This document shows positions 1 to 9,177 of a stretch of 42,022 nucleotides of DNA, piece by piece (the stretch's first letter is position 1; every line of letters starts with the position of its first letter). The DNA is taken from the NCBI GenBank assembly GCA_947451935.1, contig CANGBH010000017.1, forward strand, positions 1 through 42,022, read 5' to 3'. The notes beneath the pieces are model-generated. The model saw only the letters and a list, made by a program, of their open reading frames with translations. It had not been told where the DNA came from and made no database searches. The stretch comes from Chitinophagaceae bacterium (lineage in GTDB: Bacteria; Bacteroidota; Bacteroidia; Chitinophagales; Chitinophagaceae). Position numbers and translations under genes: made by a program.

Positions 1-110
1 GTTGCCATAACCCGCTCCAATTCCCCTTGAATAGTCATTGCATTATCTTGAATCTGAAATCCAGCATAGTTAGATCCACGATAAGAAAGTGATAAAAAAT
101 AATAATGCAT
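1..110 (-). CDS. truA: tRNA pseudouridine synthase A, N-terminal fragment cut by the window edge
   Basis: The first 110 bases read on the minus strand give an open frame from ATG at 110 that runs off the window edge. The 36 visible residues contain SYRGSNYAGFQIQ followed by TIQGELE, the conserved N-terminus of TruA, which isomerises uridines 38-40 in the tRNA anticodon arm. The catalytic Asp lies further on and is outside the window. The recognition rests on 36 residues only, but the motif spacing is characteristic. It is too short to show anything about regulation. The next gene, on the same strand, ends at 131, only 20 bases before this start, so the two may be co-transcribed. Confidence 0.85.
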   Translation of the reverse strand, partial: MHYYFLSLSYRGSNYAGFQIQDNAMTIQGELERVMA

Positions 111-130
111 TCTGTAGTTATAAATAACAA

Positions 131-1309
131 TTAAAAATGAGCAGAGATGTTTTGCTTAAAATTTTTTATACTCTCCTCTTTTAAAAAAACACGCTGCAGC
201 TCATTAACATTTTCAACATCAGAAATTAATTGAACTATCAATCGAAAAAAAAGAAGTCGCTCATCTTCTGATACAAAAAACCAACCTATTTCCTTAGTCT
301 TTTCCACCGTATAATGCCTTTTAGTATAGATCTTTTGCAAGTAACTTAACTGATCTTCTAGGGATGAAATGCCTAATAGTTTTTTCAGTATTCGCCTAAT
401 CTCCTTAGAACTCTCAGGCATAAAAGACGGAATTATTTTAACCGAATCTTGATCAGGCGAATGATTTTCAAGCTTCGTTGAATCACTCATAAACACTAAG
501 TCCACTGACCTGTTACTACTTTTTTCAGTAAGGACTATCGGTGTCTTTGCACTATCGTTTATAATGACATCAACAGTATCTAACAAGCCCGGCAGAGACG
601 AAGAAAGTGAATTTGTATAGACAATCTCAACCTCTATGGTATCTGCTTTTTTACTAGAAGATTGATCAACGAATATAAGCGTTGAAGAATGGGGGCTGCT
701 AGTGTCCTGACTAAGCAAACGTATTCTGCTTTGAGCTGAAATCTTTGCAGCAACACCCTTCTTTGCAGCTGGAGCATTAGCAACTGATGTTCTCTTCTGG
801 AGATTTGTAATTTCATTAGCAGGTTTTACCATTACAGTAACGGGTACTGCAGGGATTTCTAGCAAAGTATAGTCATCAGTCACTTCAGCTAGCATTCTAC
901 TAAATTCATCTGCCGATTTTTTAACAGGCACTACGATTTCCTGCTTTTTGATTTCAAGGGATTGATTGGGCTCGAAAATTTCAAATGACCCGCGATCAAA
1001 AAGAACCCAACCTTTCTGATCTAATTTTTTCAATTGAAACCCCCTGTCGTGATCCATATCCTTCATATTGAAAATGATTTCAGGATACTTGTTTTGAGGA
1101 AAACCTATGGAAAAAGTCAATTCTGATTGATAGTTGCGGGAAATAATAATAAAACCAATTGCATTTGACGAAAACAACGTATCCGCTTTCTTTACATAAA
1201 ACGGTTGCCCTCGCTCAGCTTCAATAAAAAAATAATGTTGCGCCAAAACATGGCACACAGGCACCATGAACAAAACCAAACAAACAATATACTTCTTCGC
1301 CTTATACAT
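131..1309 (-). CDS. Secreted protein with DUF4476-like C-terminus, function unknown
   Basis: About 392 residues. I start at ATG 1309 because it gives a clean signal peptide (MYKAKKYIVCLVLFMVPVC, cleavage after VLAQ); an in-frame ATG at 1363 would put 18 poorly hydrophobic residues in front. After the signal comes a segment with QPFYVKK and SIGFPQNKYPE, a pattern I associate with secreted Chitinophagaceae proteins. The middle, about residues 115-300, is Ser/Thr/Lys/Val-rich and looks disordered. The last 85 residues (KEIGWFFVSEDERLLFF, then NFKQNI) resemble the helical DUF4476 domain. No catalytic motif is visible and no function is known to me. It lies just upstream of truA on the same strand and diverges from the aminopeptidase gene. 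Confidence 0.75.
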   Translation of the reverse strand: MYKAKKYIVCLVLFMVPVCHVLAQHYFFIEAERGQPFYVKKADTLFSSNAIGFIIISRNYQSELTFSIGFPQNKYPEIIFNMKDMDHDRGFQLKKLDQKGWVLFDRGSFEIFEPNQSLEIKKQEIVVPVKKSADEFSRMLAEVTDDYTLLEIPAVPVTVMVKPANEITNLQKRTSVANAPAAKKGVAAKISAQSRIRLLSQDTSSPHSSTLIFVDQSSSKKADTIEVEIVYTNSLSSSLPGLLDTVDVIINDSAKTPIVLTEKSSNRSVDLVFMSDSTKLENHSPDQDSVKIIPSFMPESSKEIRRILKKLLGISSLEDQLSYLQKIYTKRHYTVEKTKEIGWFFVSEDERLLFFRLIVQLISDVENVNELQRVFLKEESIKNFKQNISAHF

Positions 1310-1374
1310 CCTTACAAATCTACCGAAAGTATTAATCAAATAAAACTCGTATAGAATTGCCATTCATAAAATAA

Positions 1375-1407
1375 TTGATATAGTTACTGTAAGGCAAAAT
1401 ATATTTG
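1375..1407 (+). promoter_or_regulatory. Bacteroidota-type promoter of the M1 aminopeptidase gene
   Basis: A -7 element TATATTTG (1400-1407) matches the Bacteroidota consensus TAnnTTTG. A TTG lies at 1375-1377, spaced 22 bases, slightly longer than the usual 19-21. Transcription would begin near 1414, about 10 bases before the ATG at 1424. The -33 match is the weak part. Confidence 0.5.
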
Positions 1408-1423
1408 TTGTATAAATTATACT

Positions 1424-3901
1424 ATGCGAAACATTACTTTACTTGTACTCGTTTTATTTTCATGCTTCAAAGGGATCGGACAAGACAACAATCTTATTGA
1501 CAGTTCTTGGAAAAAGACCCCAAGATACACCCCTACCAGAATTAATGATCTAGTGCATACTAAACTTGATGTTCAGTTTGATTTCGACAAGTCACATTTG
1601 ATAGGTAAAGCATGGATTACGTTAACACCTCATATCGACCCAACAGATTCCTTGAGACTTGATGCAAAAGGAATGGAGCTACATGAGGTTTCACTGATTG
1701 ATAAAAACAACACAAAAAACAAGCTTGTATACTCTTATGATGGTTTACAGGTAAATATCAAACTTCCTAAACTGTATAAAAAAGGGGATCTCTATACCAT
1801 TTACATTACCTATACCTCAATGCCTAATGAATACGAGGAGGCCTCTGGAGTTGATCCCATGCTGGGCGTGAAAGGACTATTTTTCATCAACCCAACAGGT
1901 GAGATAAAAAACAAACCAACCCAAATTTGGACACAAGGGGAAACTGAATCAAATTCTGTATGGTTCCCAACAATTGATCAGACTCAACAAAAAACAACTG
2001 AAGAAATTTACATGACTGTACCTGCTAAGTATGTAACATTGAGTAATGGTGTATTGGTAAGCCAAAAGCAAAATAAGAATGGGACAAGGACAGATTATTG
2101 GAAAATGACACTCCCACACTCACCTTACCTATTCTTTATGGGTGTTGGTGATTATGCAGTAATAAAAGATTATTGGAAAGGGAAAGAGGTAAATTATTAT
2201 GTAGAGCGAGAATATGCACCTGTAGCAAAAAAAATCTTTGGCAATACCCCTGAAATGATAAGTTACTTTTCAAAAATCACAGGAGTTGAATATCCCTGGA
2301 ATAAATATGCCCAAATTACCGGCAGAGACTATGTATCTGGAGCAATGGAAAATACTACGGCGACACTCCACCAAGAATCTGCTCAACAAGATGCCAGAGA
2401 ACTTACAGATGAAAATAGATGGGAATCAACCATTGCCCACGAATTGTTTCACCAATGGTTTGGGGATTATGTTACTGCTGAAAGCTGGAGCAACCTCACC
2501 CTAAATGAATCATTCGCAAATTACAGTCAAACCCTTTGGAATCAATACAAATATGGCGCAGATGCTGGTGATGCAGAAAACTATACAAACATACAATCCT
2601 ATTTAAGAGGGAATAATTCTGAAAAGGATTTAGTACGATTTTATTACGCTGACAGAGAAGATATGTTCGATGCAGTCTCATATCAAAAAGGAGGAGCAAT
2701 ATTGCACATGCTGAGAAATCATATTGGAGACTCTGCTTTTTTCAAAGGATTAAATTTATACCTAACCACTAATAAATTCAAATCAGCTGAAGCAGCACAC
2801 CTAAGGCTTGCGCTTGAAGAAACAAGTGGTAAAGATTTAAGCTGGTTTTTCAATGAATGGTATTACGGCAGTGGACATCCTAAACTTGATATTAATTATA
2901 GTTATGTTGATTCCTTAAAAGCTATAAAAGTCATTGTAAAACAAACACAGAAGACTGGAAAAATCTTTCGAATACCTACATATATTGATATTTACACTGG
3001 CGACAAAAAAACAAGAAATCTAATTTGGCTAGAAAACGCCGTTGATACATTTACGTTCTCTGCAGACAAAAATCCAGAGTTAATCAACTTCGATGGAGAT
3101 AAGGTCCTGCTTTGCGAGAAGAAAGAAAATAAGAATATTGACAACTATGTCCATCAATATCACTTCGCAGGAAACTATTTAGACCGAAGAGAAGCTGTAG
3201 AATTTTGTGGAAGGAAAATGGACAACCCAAAAGCAATTCAATTATTGAAAGATGCGCTCAAAGATCCATACGCTGGAATCCGAGAACTTGCACTGAGTAA
3301 GATTGATTTAAAAAAAGAAAGTAATCGAAAGGAATTCGAACTGACTATTGCCTCTTTATTAAGCAAAGAGAAGAAGAAGCTTGTAAAAGCTAATATGATT
3401 AAAGCGTTAGGTAACACGCTCAATCTTACTTATAAGGAAACATACCTTCAATATATAAAAGACTCATCTTACTCTGTATCAGGTGAAGCACTAACTGCGT
3501 TAAGTAATGTCGACTCTTCACTTGCATTAAAATTAGCGAATGAACTTTCCCACGAAACCGCGAAGGGTGAATTGGATGCGGCGATTAATAAAATTTTAAT
3601 TGCTTCTGGAAATGAAGAAATCTATGATAAACTAGCAGAAAAATTTGCATCGATAGGCTTGTCAAATGAAAAGATCATGATTCTGCAACAAATAGCCGAG
3701 ATGACGGGGAATATGAAAAGTAATAATCGAATAAAAAATGCGATTGGTCTTATCATAAATTTCAGGAATGAACTTCCGGCTTCATTGAAAGATCAAATCA
3801 ATCCATATATGAATCAATTTCTGTTGCCAAGCATATTAAAGAAGTTGAAAGAAAAGGGCAACACTGAAATGATGACTTATTTAGAAGATCTCATGAAATA
3901 A
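1424..3901 (+). CDS. Secreted M1 family zinc aminopeptidase
   Basis: An 825-aa zinc metallopeptidase that would remove N-terminal residues from peptides in the periplasm or outside the cell. The N-terminus (MRNITLLVLVLFSCFKG, then IGQ) is a signal peptide. The family's substrate-binding GAMEN motif is at residues 306-310. The zinc site HELFH is at 339-343, and the third ligand Glu362 sits in NESFANY, exactly 18 residues on, as the M1 family requires. Residues about 20-230 form the beta-rich N-terminal domain. From about 565 to the end the protein is helical and HEAT-like (for example DPYAGIRELALSKIDL), as in other large Bacteroidota M1 enzymes. It ends at a bidirectional terminator shared with the convergent beta-propeller gene. 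It could feed peptides, including those of hydroxyproline-rich proteins, to the neighbouring operon, but that is inference. Confidence 0.95.
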   Translation: MRNITLLVLVLFSCFKGIGQDNNLIDSSWKKTPRYTPTRINDLVHTKLDVQFDFDKSHLIGKAWITLTPHIDPTDSLRLDAKGMELHEVSLIDKNNTKNKLVYSYDGLQVNIKLPKLYKKGDLYTIYITYTSMPNEYEEASGVDPMLGVKGLFFINPTGEIKNKPTQIWTQGETESNSVWFPTIDQTQQKTTEEIYMTVPAKYVTLSNGVLVSQKQNKNGTRTDYWKMTLPHSPYLFFMGVGDYAVIKDYWKGKEVNYYVEREYAPVAKKIFGNTPEMISYFSKITGVEYPWNKYAQITGRDYVSGAMENTTATLHQESAQQDARELTDENRWESTIAHELFHQWFGDYVTAESWSNLTLNESFANYSQTLWNQYKYGADAGDAENYTNIQSYLRGNNSEKDLVRFYYADREDMFDAVSYQKGGAILHMLRNHIGDSAFFKGLNLYLTTNKFKSAEAAHLRLALEETSGKDLSWFFNEWYYGSGHPKLDINYSYVDSLKAIKVIVKQTQKTGKIFRIPTYIDIYTGDKKTRNLIWLENAVDTFTFSADKNPELINFDGDKVLLCEKKENKNIDNYVHQYHFAGNYLDRREAVEFCGRKMDNPKAIQLLKDALKDPYAGIRELALSKIDLKKESNRKEFELTIASLLSKEKKKLVKANMIKALGNTLNLTYKETYLQYIKDSSYSVSGEALTALSNVDSSLALKLANELSHETAKGELDAAINKILIASGNEEIYDKLAEKFASIGLSNEKIMILQQIAEMTGNMKSNNRIKNAIGLIINFRNELPASLKDQINPYMNQFLLPSILKKLKEKGNTEMMTYLEDLMK

Positions 3902-3914
3902 CCCCATTTCATTT

Positions 3915-3957
3915 AATTCAGCTCGGCATTGGAAAATCCACTGACGAGCTGAATTTT
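3915..3957. terminator. Bidirectional hairpin terminator between convergent genes
   Basis: An 11-bp perfect stem, AATTCAGCTCG (3915-3925) with CGAGCTGAATT (3945-3955), encloses a 19-base loop. It is followed by TTTTA on the plus strand and preceded by TTAAAT on the other side. It sits between the aminopeptidase stop (3901) and the propeller gene's stop (3956), so it can serve both transcripts. Confidence 0.7.
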
Positions 3958-4789
3958 AGTCAACTAACTGATAAGCTACTACATTGTTCTTCCAAAATGT
4001 AGGAACATAAACTATCTTCTTTTTTTTATCGTAACCAATATCTGCAGAATTTATTTGCTCATTGCGTGTATCTAAAAGAAGCTTTTTAGTGCCATTAAGA
4101 TTTACATGCCAAATGGTTCCTGACCAACATGAAACAAGAAAATTCTGTTCATCAATTTGTTCTATTCCATCTGTGCCGCCTCCTAAGCCATCGGCAATAT
4201 GAATTTTTTCTTTGTTCTTACCTAGCTTACAAAATGATCCATCATCAACGAAATATAATGTCTTATCAACATACAGGACTCCGTTAGCGCCTTTCATTCC
4301 ATCAATTAATAAAGCTGGTTTGAATTTTGAAATCTGATAAATTTTATTAGCCTTAGAATCTGACACATATATATCACCTCGCTTATCAATAGTGATATCA
4401 TTGAGTTGTTGAGCACCATCGATCCCGATTTTTTTAACAACCGCAGCATGAACAATATCAACAATCAAAATGGAGTCCACGTCAGCAACAATTAAAATAT
4501 CGTCTTGAATCAACGCCATCCCCTTTGGTGAATTCAGCCCCTTCAACCAAGTTGGATTTAATACTTTACCATTTGGTGTAAGAATACCAATCGACCCCTT
4601 ACCCTCTCTGCTCCATGGATTCTTGCTGCCAATATTGGCAACAAACAATCGCTCATTTTTAGCATCGACCAATACAGACTCTGCCACTTTCAACGTTGTG
4701 TCAGAAGACCAAAGCATTGTTAAGCTTTGCGCATTTGCCAATGAATTGCTGAGTAACCCAATAATTAAAATGCTAACTATTTTTTTCAT
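3956..4789 (-). CDS. Secreted SMP-30/NHL-like beta-propeller protein
   Basis: About 277 residues from ATG 4789. That start gives the signal peptide MKKIVSILIIGLLSNSLANAQ; an upstream in-frame ATG at 4822 would overlap the preceding gene and spoil the signal. The mature part is made of repeated beta-blade phrases (NERLFVANIG, ILIVADVDSILIVD, GDIYVSDSKANKIYQI, KTLYFVDDG, IVYVPTF), typical of SMP-30/gluconolactonase/NHL six-bladed propellers. Many such proteins are lactonases or sugar/protein-binding scaffolds; I cannot tell which applies. It is the last gene of a six-gene minus-strand run, 16 bases after the FAD dehydrogenase, which suggests a role in sugar or hydroxyproline handling outside the cytoplasm. 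Direct catalytic residues were not identified. Confidence 0.75.
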   Translation of the reverse strand: MKKIVSILIIGLLSNSLANAQSLTMLWSSDTTLKVAESVLVDAKNERLFVANIGSKNPWSREGKGSIGILTPNGKVLNPTWLKGLNSPKGMALIQDDILIVADVDSILIVDIVHAAVVKKIGIDGAQQLNDITIDKRGDIYVSDSKANKIYQISKFKPALLIDGMKGANGVLYVDKTLYFVDDGSFCKLGKNKEKIHIADGLGGGTDGIEQIDEQNFLVSCWSGTIWHVNLNGTKKLLLDTRNEQINSADIGYDKKKKIVYVPTFWKNNVVAYQLVD

Positions 4790-4805
4790 AATGATTAATT
4801 TATAA

Positions 4806-6047
4806 CTAACGTTCAACATCAAATGCAGCGATATCTATACTTGTTTTTTTATGTCCTACTATTTCCTCAACTAATTTTCCACTTGCAGCAGCGAGTGATA
4901 TGCCTAGCATGGCGTGACCACCCGAGATTATTAGGTTATCATAAGCCGAGTGTCTTCCTATATAGGGAAGTCCGTCTGGACTCAATGGGCGAAGGCCGTA
5001 CCATATCTTTTCACGCTCAGGAAACTCTACTGGTAGATTAGGATAGTAATTTTTTGCAGCAGTAAAAATCGACTTTACCCTTTTCATTAGAAGAGGCGAT
5101 CCTATTCCGCTAATTTCCATAGTACCTCCCATTCTTAGGTCAGCCCCCATTGGAGTCATAGCCACCCTGTCATCTACAAGTATAGCTGGATAGTGAAGGT
5201 TTTTCTTTACATTTTCGAATGTCATACTATATCCCTTGCCTGCTTGCATTAGGATATCTATTCCAAGTTGCTTACTTACTATAGGCAACCAGGATCCCGT
5301 AGCTAACACATATTCATCAGCTCTAAAAACACCTTTGTCTGTTACTATTCCTGTAATACTTTTACTTTGTTTTTCAAAGCCTATGATGTTGGTATTTAAT
5401 GAAAATTCAACGCCATTATTTTTGAGGTATTCTGTTATGGTTGTCATCAAATCGCCTGGATGAAGATGACAATCGATTGGATACAATACCCCTCCCCTAA
5501 CATTCAATTCAACCTCAGGTTCCATAGCTTGTAGCTCCTGAAGGTTGAGCACTCGCGTATCAATATTTAATGCAGCAGCTTCTTTTGCAAGCTCAATTTC
5601 GTGATGTTCAGTAGTCAAGCTCTTATACAACATCAAACAGCCCATTTCCTTCATTCTGAAATTATCACCTAGCTCATCCCTAATTTCAGAAGTGAGGGCT
5701 CTACTGAGTTGTAGGATAGCATCTAGATGAGGGATATTACGTTCCATCGTAGACCTACCAGATCTTTTCCAAAATGTAAGGCCCCATCGAATCAAATCGA
5801 TGTTTAAGCGGGGTTTAATATAAAATGGAGAACTTGAACTCATCATCCATTTCATGCCTTTGGCAATAATTCCTGGGGAGGCAAGAGGGATAAAATGACT
5901 AGGAGAAACATATCCAGCATTTCCAAAAGAAGTGCCCGATTTTAGATCTCCTCTATCAATGATTAACACATCATGACCTGCTTTCTTTAAATAATATGCT
6001 GTACATAATCCAATTACGCCACCTCCTGCTACGACAACTCTTGACAT
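4806..6047 (-). CDS. FAD-dependent D-amino-acid dehydrogenase, probably acting on cis-4-hydroxy-D-proline
   Basis: A 413-aa DadA/DAO-type flavoprotein. The FAD dinucleotide fold is at the very N-terminus (VVVAGGGVIGLC; glycines 8, 10, 13), followed by IIDRG with the ribose-binding acidic residue. Conserved DadA/glycine-oxidase phrases are GTSFGNAGYVSPSHF near residue 40 and YGLRPLSPDGLPYIG near 350, then ISGGHAMLGISLAAASGK at the C-terminal FAD contact. No signal peptide is present, so it is cytoplasmic or membrane-associated. DadA-like enzymes oxidise D-amino acids to imino acids. Because the operon's first gene is a hydroxyproline epimerase that makes cis-4-hydroxy-D-proline, the natural assignment is D-hydroxyproline dehydrogenase giving pyrroline-4-hydroxy-2-carboxylate. 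The sequence alone would also allow D-Ala or a broad D-amino-acid substrate range. Confidence 0.85.
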   Translation of the reverse strand: MSRVVVAGGGVIGLCTAYYLKKAGHDVLIIDRGDLKSGTSFGNAGYVSPSHFIPLASPGIIAKGMKWMMSSSSPFYIKPRLNIDLIRWGLTFWKRSGRSTMERNIPHLDAILQLSRALTSEIRDELGDNFRMKEMGCLMLYKSLTTEHHEIELAKEAAALNIDTRVLNLQELQAMEPEVELNVRGGVLYPIDCHLHPGDLMTTITEYLKNNGVEFSLNTNIIGFEKQSKSITGIVTDKGVFRADEYVLATGSWLPIVSKQLGIDILMQAGKGYSMTFENVKKNLHYPAILVDDRVAMTPMGADLRMGGTMEISGIGSPLLMKRVKSIFTAAKNYYPNLPVEFPEREKIWYGLRPLSPDGLPYIGRHSAYDNLIISGGHAMLGISLAAASGKLVEEIVGHKKTSIDIAAFDVER

Positions 6048-6092
6048 GCTCTATTTTTTTAATAATAACTAAGAATGAATCGATTTGTTTAT

Positions 6093-7148
6093 TTATTTTT
6101 TTCGTGAGGTGATGCTTTTAATGAAATCAACTTCCTCTTTTTTATAAGGAGATCCATCCTTCCTAAAAACATCATGAAACCAAACGGCTGGTTCTGACCC
6201 ATCGGGGATTGGCATGCCCCATTGATATATGGTATTGCTCTTTCCTGCGACTAGACCCCAATTAATAGCGCTTACATTATATTTTTTAAATAGGGGAAGA
6301 TGTGTTTGAAATCTACTATTGCGGGTTCTTGCCATATATTCTGAGCATAATATAGGACGATCATAATTTTTTAATTTTATGATTTGATTTTCAAGTGAAC
6401 TAAGTTCCTCATAATTATGAAAAGTGATTACATCAGAATTACTTAAAATGATTTCATTTATCACTTCATTGCCATTCCACACTGCGCAAGTAAGTGGCTG
6501 AGAAGGTCTAACAAACCATGCCCACTCAAACACACGTTGCAAAAGCTCCACTGATCCATTTTCATAATCACTATTCCCTGGCTCATTATATAGATCCCAC
6601 ATTAAAATACGCTTATCGTCTTTGAAATACGAAAGAACATCTTTTACATACGCTTCAAGATATTGCCATTTCAATGGATTATCATGGACGGATATAGTCG
6701 GACTTCTAACCCACCCGCTATTATGGATTCCTGGCTTGGGGTCTGGCTGTTTACCTGGTGATGCATCAGCATTCCAGCAATCATCAAATACTGTAAATAA
6801 TATTTTTATCTTATGCTTATCCGCTATAGCAAGAAAATCATTCATTCTTTTTTTAAACCCTTGCGGATCTATCTGCCATGCGATATCATGTAAGTAAACA
6901 CGCATTACGTTCATGCCAATAGCAGAAGCCCAACCCAATTCTCTTGAAATGGTAACAGGGTCAAAGCTTTCGGCTTGCCACATTTCAAGTTGATTGATTG
7001 CTGTACTTGGGAGAAAATTACCGCCAACATACCATGGCTGCGCAGCGCCCCATTGATTTGCTTTATCCTTAGACCAGATGTTCTTTTCTTGTGAGAAAGA
7101 GGTAATCAAACTCAATCCAAAAAAAATAATCAATAAAAACTTTTTCAT
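6093..7148 (-). CDS. Secreted clan GH-A glycoside hydrolase (GH5-like)
   Basis: 351 residues with signal peptide MKKFLLIIFFGLSLITSFS. The fold is a (beta/alpha)8 barrel: MNVMRVYLHDIAW (strand 2), then IKILFTVFDDCW. The acid/base is in WDLYNEP (Glu189), and the probable nucleophile is in PILCSEYMAR (Glu270). The two glutamates on strands 4 and 7 are the clan GH-A signature. Such proteins are often labelled cellulase family or 1,4-beta-xylanase, but the substrate pocket does not match a CAZy family that I can name with confidence. It lies 38 bases after GH127 and 45 before the FAD dehydrogenase. That position suggests action on the same plant glycan, for instance an arabinosyl or galactosyl linkage. 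Substrate is inference. Confidence 0.82.
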   Translation of the reverse strand: MKKFLLIIFFGLSLITSFSQEKNIWSKDKANQWGAAQPWYVGGNFLPSTAINQLEMWQAESFDPVTISRELGWASAIGMNVMRVYLHDIAWQIDPQGFKKRMNDFLAIADKHKIKILFTVFDDCWNADASPGKQPDPKPGIHNSGWVRSPTISVHDNPLKWQYLEAYVKDVLSYFKDDKRILMWDLYNEPGNSDYENGSVELLQRVFEWAWFVRPSQPLTCAVWNGNEVINEIILSNSDVITFHNYEELSSLENQIIKLKNYDRPILCSEYMARTRNSRFQTHLPLFKKYNVSAINWGLVAGKSNTIYQWGMPIPDGSEPAVWFHDVFRKDGSPYKKEEVDFIKSITSRKK

Positions 7149-7186
7149 AAAACTAATTTAATGACTCACTTAAATATATATTTTGC

Positions 7187-9151
7187 TCAATAATTTATCT
7201 TGATGTCGTTCAATGAAATCGGCAACCAAACTTGCATTGGATTGCTTCCCCTATTACACCAACTATAATATGGAATTGCCCTGACTTTTATGCTATTCGT
7301 GTTGGCCGACAACCCATCATCAGAAATCTTTAACACAGGTAGATACGAGACCAAGCTAACTACATTTTCATTTACGATGTCCATGTTTTCAGTCGTATAA
7401 ACTGCATCTTTAGGTGACACGATATTCCAGGCTTTTCCATTATTGTCTGCCCCTTCAACGCAATAAACGAGTGGACCACGTTGCAGAGCCATACGGTTAT
7501 TGTCTAGTTTCAATTCATTCCTAGCTACCACTTTTTTTATCGTCATAGGAATTCTATATTCTACTATATCGCCATCTTTCCATTCTCTATCTACTACAGC
7601 ATATCCATCTTGATCTGTGTACGTAATTTCAACACCATTAATTAACAGAGTTGGTTTTTCTGCTTTGTCATCAAAAAATGTATACAGATCTCCGGGCGCT
7701 GGAATTCCCTTAGACCAACCAGGAATACGAAAAGCAATCGCTGTTTTGATTTTCTTTTTCATCCCAAGCACGCACTTTACATCGCCACTCCAAGGATAAT
7801 TTGTCTGCATTTTAAATTGCATCTCTCCCTTTGGAAGTGTAAAACTAGTTTCACTGCCAACAAATAAATTGACAAATATTTTATTGTCAGCATACCCATA
7901 AATAAAATTACCAAGCGAAGCAATAAGTCGAGCAATATTCGATGGACAACAAGCCGTACCGAACCACTCCTTCCGTGAATGCCTTCCATCAGAAGCTAGT
8001 GGATTGCCATAAAAGAAGTGATCACCGCTTAATGAGAGTCCATCTAATGCTCCGTTATAAAGACTGCGCTCAAGCACATCAATATATTCTGCGTTTCCTG
8101 TAAGGTTATTCATGCGTTGATTCCAAAATACCATGCCTACAGAGGCACAGGTTTCGCAATAGGCTTGTTCATTTGGCAAGTCATAGTCGCTTGAAAACCC
8201 TTCATTCGTTCCAGCTGAACCAATGCCTCCTGTGATATACATATTTCTATATACTACATCTTCCCATACCCTTCGCATGGCCTTCATATAACCTTGATCA
8301 CCTGTATAGGTGGCAACATCAGCAGCACCGGTATACAGATACATTGCTCTTACAGCATGACCAGTGATTTCTTTTTGATCCTTAACAGGCACTAGGTCTT
8401 GCACATAGCCTGTATCTTTCCAATCTGTCCAAGTATATCCAACCCCTAGCCCCTTTCCTCTTTCAGTCAATAACCAATCTGCTAACTTGAGGTATTTTTC
8501 TTTTTGAGTAGTCTTATATAATTTAACCAATGCTAATTCAAGCTCTTGGTGACCAGTAACCCAATCACGTTTTCCGGGTCCAAAAACTGAATCAAAATGA
8601 TCAGCCCAACGAATAGCTACATCAAGAAACTTTCTTTTTCCTGTTGCATCAAAATACGCCACTGCAGCCTCAATCATATGTCCCCCGATATAATCTTCAT
8701 GCATACTCATATCTTTCCAGCGATTTTCTAAGCCGGTTAGTGTGTAGTAGGTATTTAAATACCCATCAGGCTGTTGAGCTGCTGCAATTTTATCAATCCA
8801 TTCATCCGCCTTTGTCATTAATGCTTGGCTCTTATTTGTTTTAATAGCATAAGCCATCGCTTCGATTGCCTTAAATACATCTGAATCATCAAAGAAGATA
8901 CCTTCGTGCTCCTCCCCTTTCTTTCTAGCCACTTTTTCAAAATTTCGAATTCGACCAGTTTTTTCTTCTGTTTGGTAAATACATGCTTGCAATGTTTTAG
9001 TTGCCACATTATCAATCTTTGGTTTCCAAAATTCATCATTGATGGTCACCTTGGAAAAATTTACTGGATTCACTTTTACATGACTACCCTGTGCATTTAA
9101 GTTGCTACAAATCATGAAAACAAGGCAAGAAGAGAATACTTTTTTAAACAT
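7187..9151 (-). CDS. GH127 beta-L-arabinofuranosidase
   Basis: About 654 residues, secreted or periplasmic. ATG 9151 gives the signal peptide MFKKVFSSCLVFMICSNLNAQ; an upstream in-frame ATG at 9223 would overlap the preceding GH95 gene and hide the signal. This is the DUF1680/GH127 family, which removes beta-L-arabinofuranose, classically from hydroxyproline-linked arabino-oligosaccharides of extensin. The unusual zinc-thiolate active site of the family is intact: CETC (Cys332, Glu333, Cys335) and TACCPSN (Cys401, Cys402). These correspond to the Glu-x-Cys and Cys-Cys ligands of the Bifidobacterium HypBA1 enzyme, where the first Cys of the pair is the nucleophile. An (alpha/alpha)6 barrel fills residues 30-430, followed by beta-sandwich domains. 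It sits 26 bases downstream of GH95 in the operon. Rhamnogalacturonan II is another possible substrate. Confidence 0.93.
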   Translation of the reverse strand: MFKKVFSSCLVFMICSNLNAQGSHVKVNPVNFSKVTINDEFWKPKIDNVATKTLQACIYQTEEKTGRIRNFEKVARKKGEEHEGIFFDDSDVFKAIEAMAYAIKTNKSQALMTKADEWIDKIAAAQQPDGYLNTYYTLTGLENRWKDMSMHEDYIGGHMIEAAVAYFDATGKRKFLDVAIRWADHFDSVFGPGKRDWVTGHQELELALVKLYKTTQKEKYLKLADWLLTERGKGLGVGYTWTDWKDTGYVQDLVPVKDQKEITGHAVRAMYLYTGAADVATYTGDQGYMKAMRRVWEDVVYRNMYITGGIGSAGTNEGFSSDYDLPNEQAYCETCASVGMVFWNQRMNNLTGNAEYIDVLERSLYNGALDGLSLSGDHFFYGNPLASDGRHSRKEWFGTACCPSNIARLIASLGNFIYGYADNKIFVNLFVGSETSFTLPKGEMQFKMQTNYPWSGDVKCVLGMKKKIKTAIAFRIPGWSKGIPAPGDLYTFFDDKAEKPTLLINGVEITYTDQDGYAVVDREWKDGDIVEYRIPMTIKKVVARNELKLDNNRMALQRGPLVYCVEGADNNGKAWNIVSPKDAVYTTENMDIVNENVVSLVSYLPVLKISDDGLSANTNSIKVRAIPYYSWCNRGSNPMQVWLPISLNDIKINY

Positions 9152-9177
9152 GATGATGAATTTGTGGAGTAATAATA

